Assembly: GCA_018806915.1 (NCBI GenBank)
Contig: JAGKQI010000064.1
Location: forward strand, 868,001-932,000
Reading direction: 5' to 3'
Source: Phytophthora colocasiae
Taxonomy: Eukaryota > Oomycota > Peronosporomycetes > Peronosporales > Peronosporaceae
Length of the DNA stretch: 64,000 nucleotides
How positions within the stretch are numbered: the stretch's first letter is position 1; every line of letters starts with the position of its first letter. The notes under the pieces are model-generated. The model made no database searches and was not told where the DNA came from. It saw only the letters and a program-made list of their open reading frames with translations. Position numbers and translations under genes: made by a program. Shown here piece after piece: positions 49,604-61,298 of this stretch.

Positions 49604-50427
49604 ATGTTCAGCAACACCAAGATCTTTTCCCTCTGCATCATCGCCGCAGCCATCTCGAGCAGCGTGCAGGCTGAGCAGCAAGTCGCCGAGACTTTCGGGC
49701 TGCTTGGTGTCCCTGGCGTCGGCGTTGGCGTACCCGGCGTTGCCAGCGTCGGTGTTGGCGCTCCAGGTTACGGCGTAGGCGTTCCTGGTGCTGTTGGTGT
49801 TGGCCACGGCGTCAGTGTAGGAGTCCCCGGTATTGCGAGTGTTGGCGTCGGTGTCGACAACGGCGTCGGGGTTGGCGTCAACGTTCTCGGCATCGGTGCG
49901 CACGTCGGTGTTCCTGGTGTGGCTAGTGTGGGTGTCAACGGCGTGCCGAGTACTGGCGTCTACAACGCCCCTGCTGTTGGCGTGAATGCTGCTCCTAGCA
50001 CGAATGTTGGGGTCAATACCGCGCCTAGCGTCGGTGTCAACGGGGCCCCAGTATCGGAACCACTACTGCTACTGCTAACGCGGACGCAAACGCGAACGCG
50101 AACGCGAACGCCGGCACTACTGGCAATGGTAACTCCTACTCGACCAAGACGGCTACAGTCACGAACGGTGACGGAACCTCAAAGTCTGTCACCGCGACGA
50201 ACAGCGACAATGACGTGTCTGTGACAAGCGATAACGGTGCTGCGAAGACTGGCGGTGCTTCAGCTACCGCTACTGCGAATGCCCAAACGACTACATCCGC
50301 CGGCACACCTGAGAAAACCACACCAGGAGGAAAGACCGGTACGACGACGACCACCACTGGCACCGGAACCAGTGGCAAGAATGCTGCGTCCCAGAAAGCA
50401 TACCGCAAGCTTCGCTCGGTGGCGTAA
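49604..50427 (+). pseudogene. secreted Gly/Val-rich repeat protein, frameshifted copy
   Basis: Same coding sequence as the left-arm copy, but the run GGGGCCCCC is shortened by one C at 50042-50049. The frame then shifts into a Leu/Thr/Arg-rich tail and stops at 50224, leaving 206 residues: the signal peptide and most of the Val/Gly repeats without the normal C-terminal half. The lost part remains readable in the original phase up to 50427. Either a recent pseudogene, a truncated allele still secreted, or a sequencing error in a homopolymer. Confidence 0.8.
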
Positions 50428-51123
50428 GCACTTTTAGCTCACTTACTCCAGAGTGTGCGCTGTGCTGGCGGCGACTGTCTGTTGTCAAGAATGTTGTGAA
50501 GTTACCTGTTCGTTGAAAGCCTTTTCCGGCCAAAATAGAGCACTACCATGGTACTTGTTTTGACATATGTGATACTGCTAAAGGACAAATCATATCATTT
50601 GATATGAATGAAATTCAACTATGATCTGTTTTCACTAATGTGCACTAATGTGCATTCTGAAGTAAATATAGATCATCATATGATATGACATTCGCCACAC
50701 GTACTATGTGCACTAAGTACGCTTTTTTAGCACGGTACCAGAAGAAAAATCGTGCCGACTTTAGGTACCGGTGTTAAGCCGACGGCGGCCTCCCATTGGC
50801 TGCCATTTCAGCCTGGGAATCCATTAAACCGTCACTAGTGCAATTTTTAGTGCAAAATACAGCTGCTCTAATCACTAGCCACAAGTTGAAGCGCTCGCAC
50901 ACGTCGCACATTTCTGCTTCCAGCATCAACTCCGAGATAGGATGCAGGCGTCTCGATTAGAGAATGCGCTGCCCGCCGACATTCCCAGTACTATGCTATG
51001 CTGTGCTGTGATCATTACGCAACTAGACGCATAGCCCATAGCTCACAGCACTCGACGCTTGAGCTACAACAGCAAACGCAGTCCGTGACTTTAACCTTCG
51101 CGAACACAAAGCAGAACCACAAC
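50428..51123. other. right-arm flank with an extra 68-bp segment
   Basis: Upstream region of the mitochondrial-type gene and 3' flank of the frameshifted copy. It includes the segment at 50802-50869 missing from the left arm. Confidence 0.7.
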
Positions 51124-51459
51124 ATGAACTCGCAACTTGTACGACGCACGCTCCAATTACAGAGCCAAGTGCCGCTGACCCGACTGGTGCGTCCACTGCA
51201 GACGTCGGCACTGCGCTCCATCACCGAGAACTGCAACGTGGAGGACGTGCACGTGGCCGAGACGGAGAACGAGGCGGCCAACGAGTTCCTGGGTGTGCGT
51301 TTCAACGCCGCCAAGATCAAGAAGTACAGCGCCGAGCTGGAAGTGCACGGCCGCACGATCATGGGAGGTGACTTCTGGACGCCCACGGACGCCGCCAAGG
51401 CCTACGATCGGTTGGTGGCCTCGCACGGCGATGAGACCACACCGCGCAACTTCGCCTAG
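51124..51459 (+). CDS. small mitochondrial-type protein, function unknown
   Basis: 111 residues from ATG 51124. The N-terminus (MNSQLVRRTLQLQSQ, then TRLVRPLQTSALRS) is basic, Ser/Thr/Leu-rich and without acids, as expected for a mitochondrial presequence. The rest is acidic-to-neutral (VAETENEAANEFLGVRFN, KIKKYSAELEVHGRTIMGGD) and ends with PRNFA. I do not recognise the family. The frame also extends upstream without a better start. Its first 29 codons and upstream region are duplicated in the left arm of the inverted repeat, so only this copy is complete. Confidence 0.68.
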   Translation: MNSQLVRRTLQLQSQVPLTRLVRPLQTSALRSITENCNVEDVHVAETENEAANEFLGVRFNAAKIKKYSAELEVHGRTIMGGDFWTPTDAAKAYDRLVASHGDETTPRNFA

Positions 51460-51804
51460 GCAAGTGGATGGCGAGAAGATAATCAAGATTAAAGCAAATA
51501 CAACTGGTGTGGGTGTCATCTAAAGTCGTAGCAAAAAAATAGTCTTGCTTCAAGAAGAGTTTCGAGGCGCTGTCAAGCTGATCGATCTTCTGCATGGAGT
51601 GGTGGCATTTATGGAATGTGCGTTTTTGCTTGTCTACAACAACAGCAAGAAACGTGTCTGATTCTGTAGGGGTGACAATGTGACTGTCAGAACTGCAACG
51701 TATCTACCACTCCTGTTGCTACAATTGAAGCTGTAGGCTATGCAAAAAGAAACAATTCTGAAAGCACGTTAGTATTAAGAGTTTCATTTCACTTTTAACA
51801 ATTT
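51460..51804. other. intergenic region between convergent genes
   Basis: 3' flanks of the mitochondrial-type gene and of the first receptor kinase. No gene is seen. Confidence 0.55.
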
Positions 51805-54207
51805 TCACTGCATGATAGCCACATCCTGGTACGCGTTGGCAATCTTTCGTAGTTGATAGTGAAGTGCCACAGCCGTCGGACGATCCGATGCATTGAAAGC
51901 CACACACTGCAAAATGAGCTCACGGATCTCCGGCGGACAATCATTCTCGATCGTTGGTTTGATGGCGTCTGTACTCACCAACAGCGCGATTTTGGCGTCT
52001 GTAAGAGCGTCTTCCTCGAGTCTGTTGCTGTTGTACGGGTGGCCACATGTATCCATCTCACTCAGAGTAATACCAAAGGAGAAAATGTCGGCACTTTCAG
52101 AGTACCGATCGCCCTGTAGCACCTCTGGAGCGATCCACGCAGTCGTTCCCATTCCACCTGTCATAGTTGATTCATCGGACGTTTCTCTTGAGATGCCAAA
52201 GTCGCTCAGTTTCGCTTCCCATTCATGATTCAACAAGACATTTCGAGACTTGATATCTCGGTGAATAATGGTCGGATCGAAAGAGTGAAGATACACAAGC
52301 GCTTCAGCCATATCCAGCGCCAAGTTCACTTTACTCCGTGGTTCAGAGTCGTCTCCAAGCCACGAAAACGTCCGACGACTGTCTTTTTCACGTCGTTTCT
52401 GCCTCAAAAGTGTGGTTAAATCCCCTCGAGGCATGTACTCGACGACCAGCGAGAGATCCATCAGATTCGTCCATGCTAAACCGATGAAATGCACAATCTT
52501 GGGGTGGTCCATCCGCGCGTACAAGCGGATTTCATCCATAAATCGACGAAGAAGATCTTTGGACATGGCTTTGGGTAAAATCTGCTTGACAACCACGCGT
52601 TGACCGTACAAATGTGCGAGATGCACGACACCGAAGCCACCACTTGCCAGTTCCTCTTGAATCAGAATATCCTCGATCGGAAGACGGTAAGGGATTAAAT
52701 CCTCATCGTTCCGAACGTCGTTGCTCAGGTATCCGCTTCCTGATGATGGAGGAAGAGATAAAGTCTGAGAAGCGGAACCTGTTCCAGTCGCGGCATTCGA
52801 CCGTCCTTTGCTTGTAGGTAAAGCTTGGAAGCCGCGATCCGGATCGTTCGAGTTGTTTCGTTTCTTTTGTCGCCGACGATACAGGATAAAACCCACGATA
52901 GCGAGGAGAACAACGACGACAGCAGCTGCAATGCCCCCTATTAGCCCTGCATTCGATCTGGAGCTCTCGTTGATGACAACAGTCGTCTGACCACTGGATG
53001 CTTGGTTACTTCCATTAGTATCGGTAGTAGATGTGCCATCAGCGGCGGAAGAAGAAGCAGTGCTAGCTGCGGTAGAACTGGTACTAGTACTGGTGCTGGA
53101 ACTACTTCCAGTCGTAGAATCCGATTCAGTACTGGTCGGGTACAGACTGGAGAACGAAACATCTACAAAAGATGGAGAAGAAGGTTAAATCAACGCAATT
53201 TTCCCTACCACAAGGTAAAAGGAAGACTTACCATCAAGAACACAGCCCGAGATGTCGCTTGTAATGGCCGTAACAGTACCAGAAACGCTAGAACATTCGT
53301 CTGTGTCCTGACTAACTGTAAGACTCAACTGTGCGCTCTGCAACACGTCAATATCGGACTTCCGGACGACAAAATTCGTTACTGTCGTTCCTCCAAGTGT
53401 CCTAAAGCAATAAAAACAAGTTAGTGACAATAAAAAAAACATAGCTTTACCATACAAGCACGTCCGTACAATGTCTTGAGCTTCGTGGGAAACACCACGC
53501 CAACGATCTCTGTGATCCGACAGTCGCTGCATTCCAAATACTGGAGACTGTCCGGGAACACAGCACCTTTCAACGTCGTGAGCTGCTGGTTCCCATTGAG
53601 ATACAATTTCTGTAAGGACGAGGAGAAGCGGAACTTGGCTAGTGAATCGATCGAGTTCTTGCGGAGATAAAGCCTCAGCAAACTATCCGGGAAGTTTGAA
53701 GCCTTCGTCGACGTCAAAGCGTTCAAATCCAACGTCCTACAGCCATCCAAACACACAAATCCCGTTCAGTAAATCAATCAAAACTAGTGAAAAACGATCA
53801 AGAACGTACAATAATTCCACACTCGCAGGGAAGTCCAAGCCATCTAGAGACGTCAATTGATTACTAGTGAGATCCACCTCCGTCACAGACGTCCCGACCG
53901 CTTTAAACGTCTTGATTTTGTTATTCCAGAGCCACAAACTCGCTACTTCAGGATAACTCTCCACCACCTGAATGTTCACGTAACTGGCATTGATCCTGTA
54001 CTCCCCTGGGTTCTCCGACTCTGTAGCTTTGATCGTCACTTCATCACACTCGGCATTCTTGACGAGAATCGCCACATTTTCCGCTCCACTGGCTGGAGCT
54101 GTTAGCGTTACTTTAGACGGGGGGGAGATGCCTGATTCCGGACAGGTAGCTGCGTGCACTTCCTTCCACAGCGTCAGAGCGAAAATGGCTGGTAGAATCC
54201 ACCGCAT
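51805..54207 (-). CDS. LRR receptor-like TKL kinase, copy 1
   Basis: Four exons: 53810-54207, 53470-53736, 53232-53401 and 51805-53162. They join in frame to 730 residues. The signal peptide (MRWILPAIFALTLWKEVHA) is followed by leucine-rich repeats (LDLNALTSTKASNFPDSLLR, LYLNGNQQLTTL). A Ser/Thr-rich juxtamembrane stretch, a transmembrane helix near 348-372 (AAAVVVVLLAIVGFILY) and RRRQKKR come next. The tyrosine-kinase-like domain has GGFGVV, VVKQ, HRDIKSRN, SDFGISRE and WIAPEV. All catalytic residues (Lys, HRD Asp, DFG Asp) are present, so activity is expected. Introns 1 and 2 interrupt LRR codons in the same phase. ATG 54207 is chosen because the upstream in-frame codon is TTG. First of three tandem paralogues. 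Confidence 0.92.
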
Positions 54208-54536
54208 GAGCGAAAACAACCCTTTACACAGCAAAGAGCTTTGAAAGTCCCTTTGTGTGTCAATGAGATATCGGAGACTTGAAAGAGCATGTGACGTACA
54301 GTGACAACTGAACCAAAGAGTGCAGTCACGATGGGAACGAAGTCAACATATCCCACCCGGTTCAACAGCCGTCAGAAGCTGTTGCTTGCTGAAAGGCCAA
54401 CGTTTTGTACAACAGGAAGGCACGAATCAAAATGTACGCTAGAAAATCTGCCACGTCGTTACGAGCGTGTCTTGTCGTCCGGCTGATGTATCACCGGGAG
54501 GTCAGTTGATAGAGGATACTGTATTTGTTTTCTCAC
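54208..54536. other. intergenic region between kinase genes 1 and 2
   Basis: 329 bp holding the promoter of kinase 1 and the 3' flank of kinase 2. A CTCATTGACACACA stretch on the minus strand (near 54260-54275) is a weak initiator-like match. Confidence 0.4.
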
Positions 54537-57030
54537 TTACACATAGTACTGCACATGGTCTCCACGTTCGTTCGACAGCAGAGCGATGTCATTGTCGTCT
54601 TCGACCATCACAAGGGGTTCCGACTGTTTCCGCCGTTCCGACTTGTATCCTCTTCGACTGGGTGGTCTACAGTTTCGAGGTGCTGACATGGCTCGATTCG
54701 CTAATCGACCGGTAGTTGCTAGATCGTCCAGAGCCAATTCCAGATTCCGAAGCTCAAAGTGCAGTTGAATAGCACTTGGACGATTCCTCGGGTCTGCGTC
54801 TAGACATTTGTCGACGAGATCTCGGACGCTATTGGGACAGTCGGAGCTCAATGTAGGGCGCAACTTCCCTGCACTAACCAGAACGGCAATCCGAGCGTTC
54901 GTGTGCTTAATATTCCCTCCTCGATTATCCTCGGTCGGAACTCCTTCCGAGTACGGACGTCTACAAGTGTCCAATTCCGTCAGAATCACTCCGAAAGAGT
55001 ACACATCCGCCTTCTCCGAGTACCGTTCACCACGTAAAACTTCCGGTGCAATCCAGGAGATCGTTCCGATCTCAGCCGTCATCGTTTGATCCTCTGTGAG
55101 TTCTCGACTCACTCCGAAATCCGTTAGTTTAGCTTCCCATGTCTCGCTCATCAGTACGTTGTTGGGCTTGAGATCTCGATGGATCATGGGACTGTCGAAG
55201 GAATGCAGGTACACAAGTGCTTCTGCGACGTCCAGAGCTAAAAGAGACTTGCACTTGAGTCCTCCACGCTCGGATTTCGTCGACCGGAACCATCCGTACG
55301 AGTCACGAGCCAGTGGATCTCGCGTCTCACGCTTCAGTTGCTTCTGTAGTAAAGTTGCTAGATCGCCATTGGGCATGTACTCGAACACAGCGGATAAATC
55401 CATCAAGGAACTGAAGGTGAAGCCGATGAACCGTACGATCTTGGGATGATCCAGTGACGCACACGTTCGGATCTCGTCCATGAAATCGTTAAGCATCCGT
55501 GGGTCGCGCATTCGTTCAGGAAGAAGCTGCTTCGTCACTACCGTCTGATCCCGAAAGCTGGCCTTGTACACAGCGCCGTAACCTCCTTTAGCTATCAATT
55601 TACCCCGAACAACCTCCTCATGCATGAGTCGGAAGTGCTTCATGTCGTGGTCTGTCCGGATATCGTTGTCCAAGTGTCTGGAGGACAATGGAAGTGCTGA
55701 ACGGGTGGACGAAGCCATTGTACTGTTCAGCCCTCGACGTTTTGTACTCACGACGGTCTCATCCAGTCCAGAGTCCATTTCTGCTTCCATGTTCCCAGTA
55801 TTCAACGTCCGCTCAAAGAATGTGTGTGCTGTGTGTGTCGTGGGGTTCGTCGTGCGGATATGATCCACTGACCGGAACTCGGAGCTTCTCTCTGCTGTGT
55901 AGTCCTTGAATTTACTGCCCGATTGGCGATGTCGGAACACGAGATAACCAATTGCACCGCCAATAACCACTAGCATCAACGCAGCACCGGAAATCATTGC
56001 CACCAGCATCCAACCGGACGAAGAACTGGACTCGGAAGCTGTGTTAATAGGTTGCGTACCGTTCGGAGGTGGCCCAAGGCCACTGGAGTCTGCAGTGGCT
56101 GAAATCACGTACTTACTATTGTACACGGCATCGGGTAGCACGCAGATCGTCACGAACTGCACGTCCTGCTTCGTAGCACTGGAATCGCAGCTTGTACTTG
56201 ATACAGTGAGTTTAAACCAGCCAAGACTGGCCACTAACGGGAAACTGGAGTTAGCGATCTCGAAAGAGTCCACCGTGCTCCCTTCGAGATCCAGAGACGT
56301 TAATGAACCGGAAGAAGGCAACGTCACACCCGAGAGTTTCTCCACGTCACAGTCGCTACAAGAAAAAACCTGCAGTTGTATGGGCATTTGCCACTTGGAC
56401 AAGTCGTGGATCGTGTTTTGACTCGTGTCCAGAGCCACCAACGTATCACTAAACGTGAAACTGGTTAGAACCACAATGCCATTGTTCTTGAGAGATAGCG
56501 ACGTGACTGTATCCGGTATTTCCCCTCCTTCCAGCCCCTTAATCGAGTTATTATCCAGCATTAGTCGACTGACACTACTGGGGATTGATAAAGCGTCCAA
56601 AGCGCTAAGTCCATTCCCCGACAAGTCCCTGCAAAAAAAACAAGTAAGTCTCCAACCGTTCGGACAGTAAAAAACAGCATCTACCAACGTACAGCGTCTT
56701 GACAGCGGCCTCGGTGTCTTCATAGATAGTGGTGACCTGATTCCCTGATAAATCGACAGTAGTGACGGCCGGGAAGCTCGAAACAGCTTCGATTCCTAAG
56801 TTACTGGCATCAATCATTGTCGTTCCGTTACTGGACGTGGAGCTGATTTTCACTACTGTGCAGTTTTGAAACACAACTTCAGCGTTGGAAGCTGCTGCAT
56901 CACTCCGTCTCAATGTGGCCAATGTCGGAGCTGGTTTCTCGCACGCGTTTGTATGGAAAACTCGAGCTGTTGAAGGAGCGAGAAGCATTGAGAGCACGAG
57001 AACAAGTCCGAGTCGGCGTGACCGTCTCAT
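54537..57030 (-). CDS. LRR receptor-like TKL kinase, copy 2
   Basis: Two exons, 56693-57030 and 54537-56628, with a 64-bp intron (donor GTACGT, acceptor TTTTTGCAG) giving 809 residues. The signal peptide is at the start (MRRSRRLGLVLVLSMLLAPS), then LRR units (TVDLSGNQVT, LDLSGNGLSALDAL, TSLSLKNNGIVVL). A transmembrane helix lies near residues 319-345 (ISGAALMLVVIGGAIGYLVF) and a kinase domain begins near 450. KGGYGAVYKA, TKQLLPE, HRDLKPNN, TDFGVSRE and WIAPEV are intact. A long C-terminal tail is rich in Arg/Pro. Probably a surface receptor signalling to the cytosol; ligand unknown. The intron splits an LRR leucine codon at the same place as in its neighbours. Confidence 0.93.
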
Positions 57031-57486
57031 TAGTACGTACGTCCCTCCTCCCAAGACGTCGAGATGACGTTCGAATAGTACACTGAGCTGTCTATCGGCC
57101 TCACAACGTGCTCGGTTTTTGATGCGCGACACAAGGCACAGTCCGTTTTCCCATCCGAAAGTGATCTCCTCGAAAGCGGCCGGGCGATTTGCTTCATTGT
57201 TACAACCGACAGCAGGTTGCCACACCTTCCACCAAAGAAATGAGGCCAAGAAGCATTCAACGACACCAGGCGGAGCCATGCAACGCGCAGACTTTCCAGC
57301 CGCCTTCAAGCCGACGTAACGTAGTTACTCGAAAAAAAAACGAGAAGCAACAGTTGGTACATGTACAATCAGCTGGATTAAAGCTTTTCAACTGTTTGGT
57401 GCATGTAGAACGAGAAGATATCGGAACTTTTCTTGTATTTAAATACTTGATAACGCACGTAGACATCGACATCCCCCCCCCTCTGC
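57031..57486. other. intergenic region between kinase genes 2 and 3
   Basis: Holds the promoter of kinase 2 and the 3' flank of kinase 3. An open frame continues upstream of the kinase 2 ATG to 57309 but lacks signal-peptide character. A C-run lies near 57473-57482. Confidence 0.45.
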
Positions 57487-59857
57487 TCACGTTGATGGTC
57501 GGAACGGGCGATGACCCGACTGACTCGCACCCATGCTGCTGGCCTTGGACTGCGTCCTGGTCATGCGTCTCGCCGACGCCAGTAGTTCCTCCTCTTCAAG
57601 CTCCAAATTGCGTAGTTCGTAGTGGATCTGCAGTGCTGACGGTCGATCCTCCGGGTCGAACGCCAAGCATTTGTCCACCAAACTACGCACACTACGCGGA
57701 CAATCGTTGTGCACTTCGGGTCTCAAAGTGCCGGCACTAACCAGCACGGCAATGCGCGTGTTCGACGTCTTGTTGTTGCCTCCACGGTTGCTCTCGCCCG
57801 GGATACCCAGCGCGTACGGCCGGCGACAAGTGTCCAATTCGGTAAGAATGACACCGAACGAGTACACGTCCGCCTTCTCCGAGTAGTGTTCTCCACGTAG
57901 AACCTCCGGCGCGATCCAGGAGACTGTACCGATCTCCGCCGTCATCGTTTGATCTTCATCCAGTTCTCGGCTGATGCCAAAGTCCGTGAGTTTCGCTTCC
58001 CACGTGTCACTCAGTAGAATGTTCTTCGGCTTTAAGTCACGGTGGATGATCGGACTCTCGAATGAATGCAGATACACTAACGCCTCGGCAACATCCAGAG
58101 CGATCAGCGACTTACACTTGAGACTTTCTCCTTCTCCAACGGAATGGAACCAACTGTAGCCATCTCGAGCAAATTCATCGCGCTGTTCACGTTGAAGTTG
58201 TTTCTGCAACATAGTGCTTAAGTCACCACGAGGCATGTACTCCATGACCATACTGATGTCCAGTAGGGAGCTCCACGTGACGCCAATGAAGCTGACGATC
58301 TTGGGGTGATCCAACGTCGAACAGAGACGGATTTCCTCCATAAAGCTGCCAAGCCAACGCTTGTCACGTGCTCGTTCAGGTAACAACTGCTTGGTCACTA
58401 CCTTCTCGTTCTGGAATGTAGCCAAGTACACAGCTCCGTAGCCTCCTTTAGCGATCAATTTCCCACGTACAACTTCTTCTTGAAGCAATCTACACTGTAA
58501 AATATCGTCGTCCGTCCGGATATCGTTCAGGACGAAGTTCGCAGTGGATTCGCTCAGCATTGCCTCAGGTACCGAGTCCGTTCTACCTGTTCTTGACATG
58601 CCAGTTAGATGACCAGGCATGTACTTAGTGGCCTTGGAAGACGACGAAGCGTCTGGGTCAAACTCGAGGTTTTCCGCTTCTTTGAGCTCTTCATCCCGAA
58701 CTTTTTGTCGACGTCGGTAGATCACAAACACTACCCCACCCAGAATACAGGCCATCATAGCTCCAAGACAGATCATAGCCAACATCATCCAGTTACTGAG
58801 ACCACCACCTCCTCCTCCGTCTTTCACTTCCGGATTCCCTCCACTTCCAGTGTTAGAGGTAGAACCGGCACCTACGAGGTATTTCGCGTCGAAATAGTCG
58901 TCCGGTAGTACGCACAAGTTCATTGAGCGGGCAATCAGCGACGTCGCGTGGCTGTCGGTACAGTTAGCGCCAATTGTCGTGGCTATGAGGTCGTCCACGC
59001 TCTCCAGTACCGCCACACTCGAGTTCGCAACCTCAAACATCTCGATGTTGCTGCCTGTTAGGTCGAAAGTCGAGAGGGACATGGAAGTGGGGAATACAAC
59101 GCCCGCGATGATCTTAATCCCGCACTCCTGGCATCGGAATGACTGTAAACTCGTAGGCATTTCCCAGCTTGAAAGCTTGGGTACTGCGTTGTCACTCAAG
59201 TCGATATACTCGGTCTGATCCCCCACTACGAAGCTCTGTAAGGATGTGACGCTGTTGTTTCGGATCGAAATGGACGTCACTGTGTCGGGGATATCGCCTT
59301 CCGTCAACGTTGAGACGTGGTTGTCGTCCATATTCAAGACCGTGACGCTACTAGGGATCGAGACGTTGGTCATATCCTTAATCCCATTGCTGGAGATATC
59401 CCTACAAGCACAAACACAGTCAGTTCGAGATCTCTAAAAGTTACAACTAAAACTCTACGTACAGTGTAGTGACTGAAGACCCGGTAGATTCTTGGATAAC
59501 AGCGATACTGTTACCCGATAGATCCAGCGATTCGACGTCAGGGAAGCTCTCAACTACCACAATCTTCTGTCCTGAAGCGTCCATGGATTTCGTGCCGTCA
59601 CTCTGCGTGTCTGCTCTGATAGTTAAGATAGCGCAGTCCTTGTAGATCACGTAGGCTGCACTGGCCGACGACGCACTTTGAGTCAATGTGACTTGAGTCG
59701 GTGGAGACTGAAGACATTCCTGTCGCTGAGCTTTCAATGCCGCTAAACTTCCCGAGCCGCTACTGCTGCTGTCGGATGAGTCCGACGTCGAGAGTGCGCT
59801 TGTCCCCTGTATCACCGCTAAAGCGAGTGCTAGACACCGCCATCTGCTCCTCGTCAT
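57487..59857 (-). CDS. LRR receptor-like TKL kinase, copy 3
   Basis: Two exons, 59463-59857 and 57487-59401, with a 61-bp intron (donor GTACGT, acceptor CTTGTAG) giving 769 residues. A signal peptide (MTRSRWRCLALALAVIQGTS) and a Ser-rich stretch are followed by LRR units (ESLDLSGNSIAVI, SSVTVLNMDDNHVSTL, TEYIDLSDNAVPKL). The transmembrane segment is near 334-360, followed by YRRRQKVR. The kinase domain has KGGYGAVYLA, TKQLLPE, HRDLKPKN, TDFGISRE and WIAPEV, all catalytic residues present. Copy 2 is its closest relative within the window. The ATG at 59857 is used because the longer frame upstream begins with GTG. The tandem layout suggests duplication by unequal crossing-over. Confidence 0.93.
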
Positions 59858-60485
59858 GACTTTCACGTCCCCAAGGGAGAAGTAAAACCTGTTTGTCCTG
59901 AATTGAGCAGCCCCGACCAGCAGGTTCTCGGTGAAAACGACAACTTGCGGGTGTGCTGAAATGCCGCTGAAAAAGACTGGAGCGAGGCCGAGGGAGGAAC
60001 TGAGAACTGTGCAACACCGACGGGGATAGTCGAGTCCGCCGGAGCAGCTGGGATCATTCCAAGCAAGGCAAAAACCGAACTCCCCATCCGATTCACCTTC
60101 CTACTGGACGTCTATGCGCGCAGATACGGCAAGAAACTGCGGATTGTTGAGGCGTTGGTGCTCTGGGGATCAAATGCCAGGCATCGAATTTCGACTCGAA
60201 AGTGAACGATCAATTGTCGCCGAGTACTGTGTGTGTACCATGCCGCCAGTGTTGGCGCGACGTTGGATTTGGTTCCCATTGGAACTTCCAAAGAATTTTT
60301 TTTACTACAGTACATGAACTTACTGTTTGTACGACGCGTGCCACCGATCTGCACATTCCTCCTCTCCTCCTCCTCCAGGGGAACTCCACATCTCGCTGCT
60401 TCGTTTCACACAGATCGGAGTCCGACCACCACTTCAATCAGAAAAGACTCTGCTTGAAAACCGACCAGACCTCTGCAAAGGTGTA
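59858..60485. other. intergenic region, no gene seen
   Basis: Contains the promoter of kinase 3 and the flank of the Tc1-like element. No coding region is supported. Confidence 0.5.
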
Positions 60486-60737
60486 CACTCCGCGACAAAT
60501 TAATCCGGCCACCCCTACTTTTGGCCGCAGTCAATTTTTATGGTATCGGGTTGCTGTTTGAGTATGATCTGTCTGATGTACGACAGAGCCCAGGACTTGT
60601 GTTAACAACCGCAGTTTTGCGGTTTGAAGCATACCTCACATACAACAAACTGAAAAGCACATCCGTCCCAACTTCCGGCCACCTATCACCATACAAATTG
60701 TCATATAGTTGTATCACAATGATAGCTCTATTTGTGT
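60486..60737 (+). repeat. left terminal inverted repeat of the 60.5-kb Tc1-like element
   Basis: Pairs with 61299-61551. Five bases present in the right copy are missing here near 60529. Confidence 0.85.
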
Positions 60738-60739
60738 AT

Positions 60740-61180
60740 TAGTAGTGAGTTTTCGCTCCTTTATTCTCGATCACCTCGATGCAGCGTCGCGTCATGGACT
60801 CAATGAGCTTCTCAAGTGTCGACACTTCAATAGTTCCAAGCATCTAAAACCGCTGCGGCACAGATCCATACTGGCGTCCATTGGGATAAACTTTCCGAGC
60901 CATCAGTGCCCACAAGTTTTCTATCGGGCTTAGATCGGGGGATCGTGCAGGCCAATCGAGCCCTGCTCGTCGAAGAAGTCTCTAAATCATTACCGAACCC
61001 CCTCCATTCTGTCGTATGACCGTCGTTCGTGCGGGACGACGCACGTCATGCCAGTAGTGTTGCTTTCCATCAAGCCTGAGCGTACGCTCGATAGCGTCAC
61101 GAGAACGCTTAGCTTTTTTCGCAATTGTCCGAATAGTAGGCCGCCTTCTCTCAACCCGCAAATGCTCCCACGCTCTTCAT
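60740..61180 (-). pseudogene. Tc1-like transposase with central deletion and stop codons
   Basis: Read on the minus strand, one frame shows the end of a helix-turn-helix (RPTIRTIAKKAKRSRDAIER) and the linker GKQHYWHDVRRPARTTV up to NGGGSVMI. A TAG comes exactly where relatives have Trp. The frame then continues directly into the C-terminal catalytic part (DWPARSPDLSPIENLWALMA) and a second TAG. The region containing the first two catalytic aspartates is missing. Phase is kept across the deletion. Inactive. Confidence 0.75.
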
Positions 61181-61298
61181 CTCTCAGCCACAGTGCCATA
61201 CCACGGCCTAATTGCAAACTGTCCTCAGCACCAAGCTGCCACGCGCTCCCCACCGGCGGTGGCACCGCCGCTGTGGACGGTTGGACGAACAAAATCAC

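Larger units (their letters stand above)
49271..51210 (+). repeat. right arm of the large inverted repeat
   Basis: Inverted counterpart of 47248-49120. It carries about 68 bp (50802-50869) absent from the left arm, and one base fewer in the G/C run at 50042-50049. It ends inside codon 29 of the gene at 51124. Confidence 0.95.

Noticed and set aside
57031..57309. N-terminal extension of kinase 2
   Set aside because: In frame but polar and without signal-peptide features; the internal ATG at 57030 begins a clear signal peptide.
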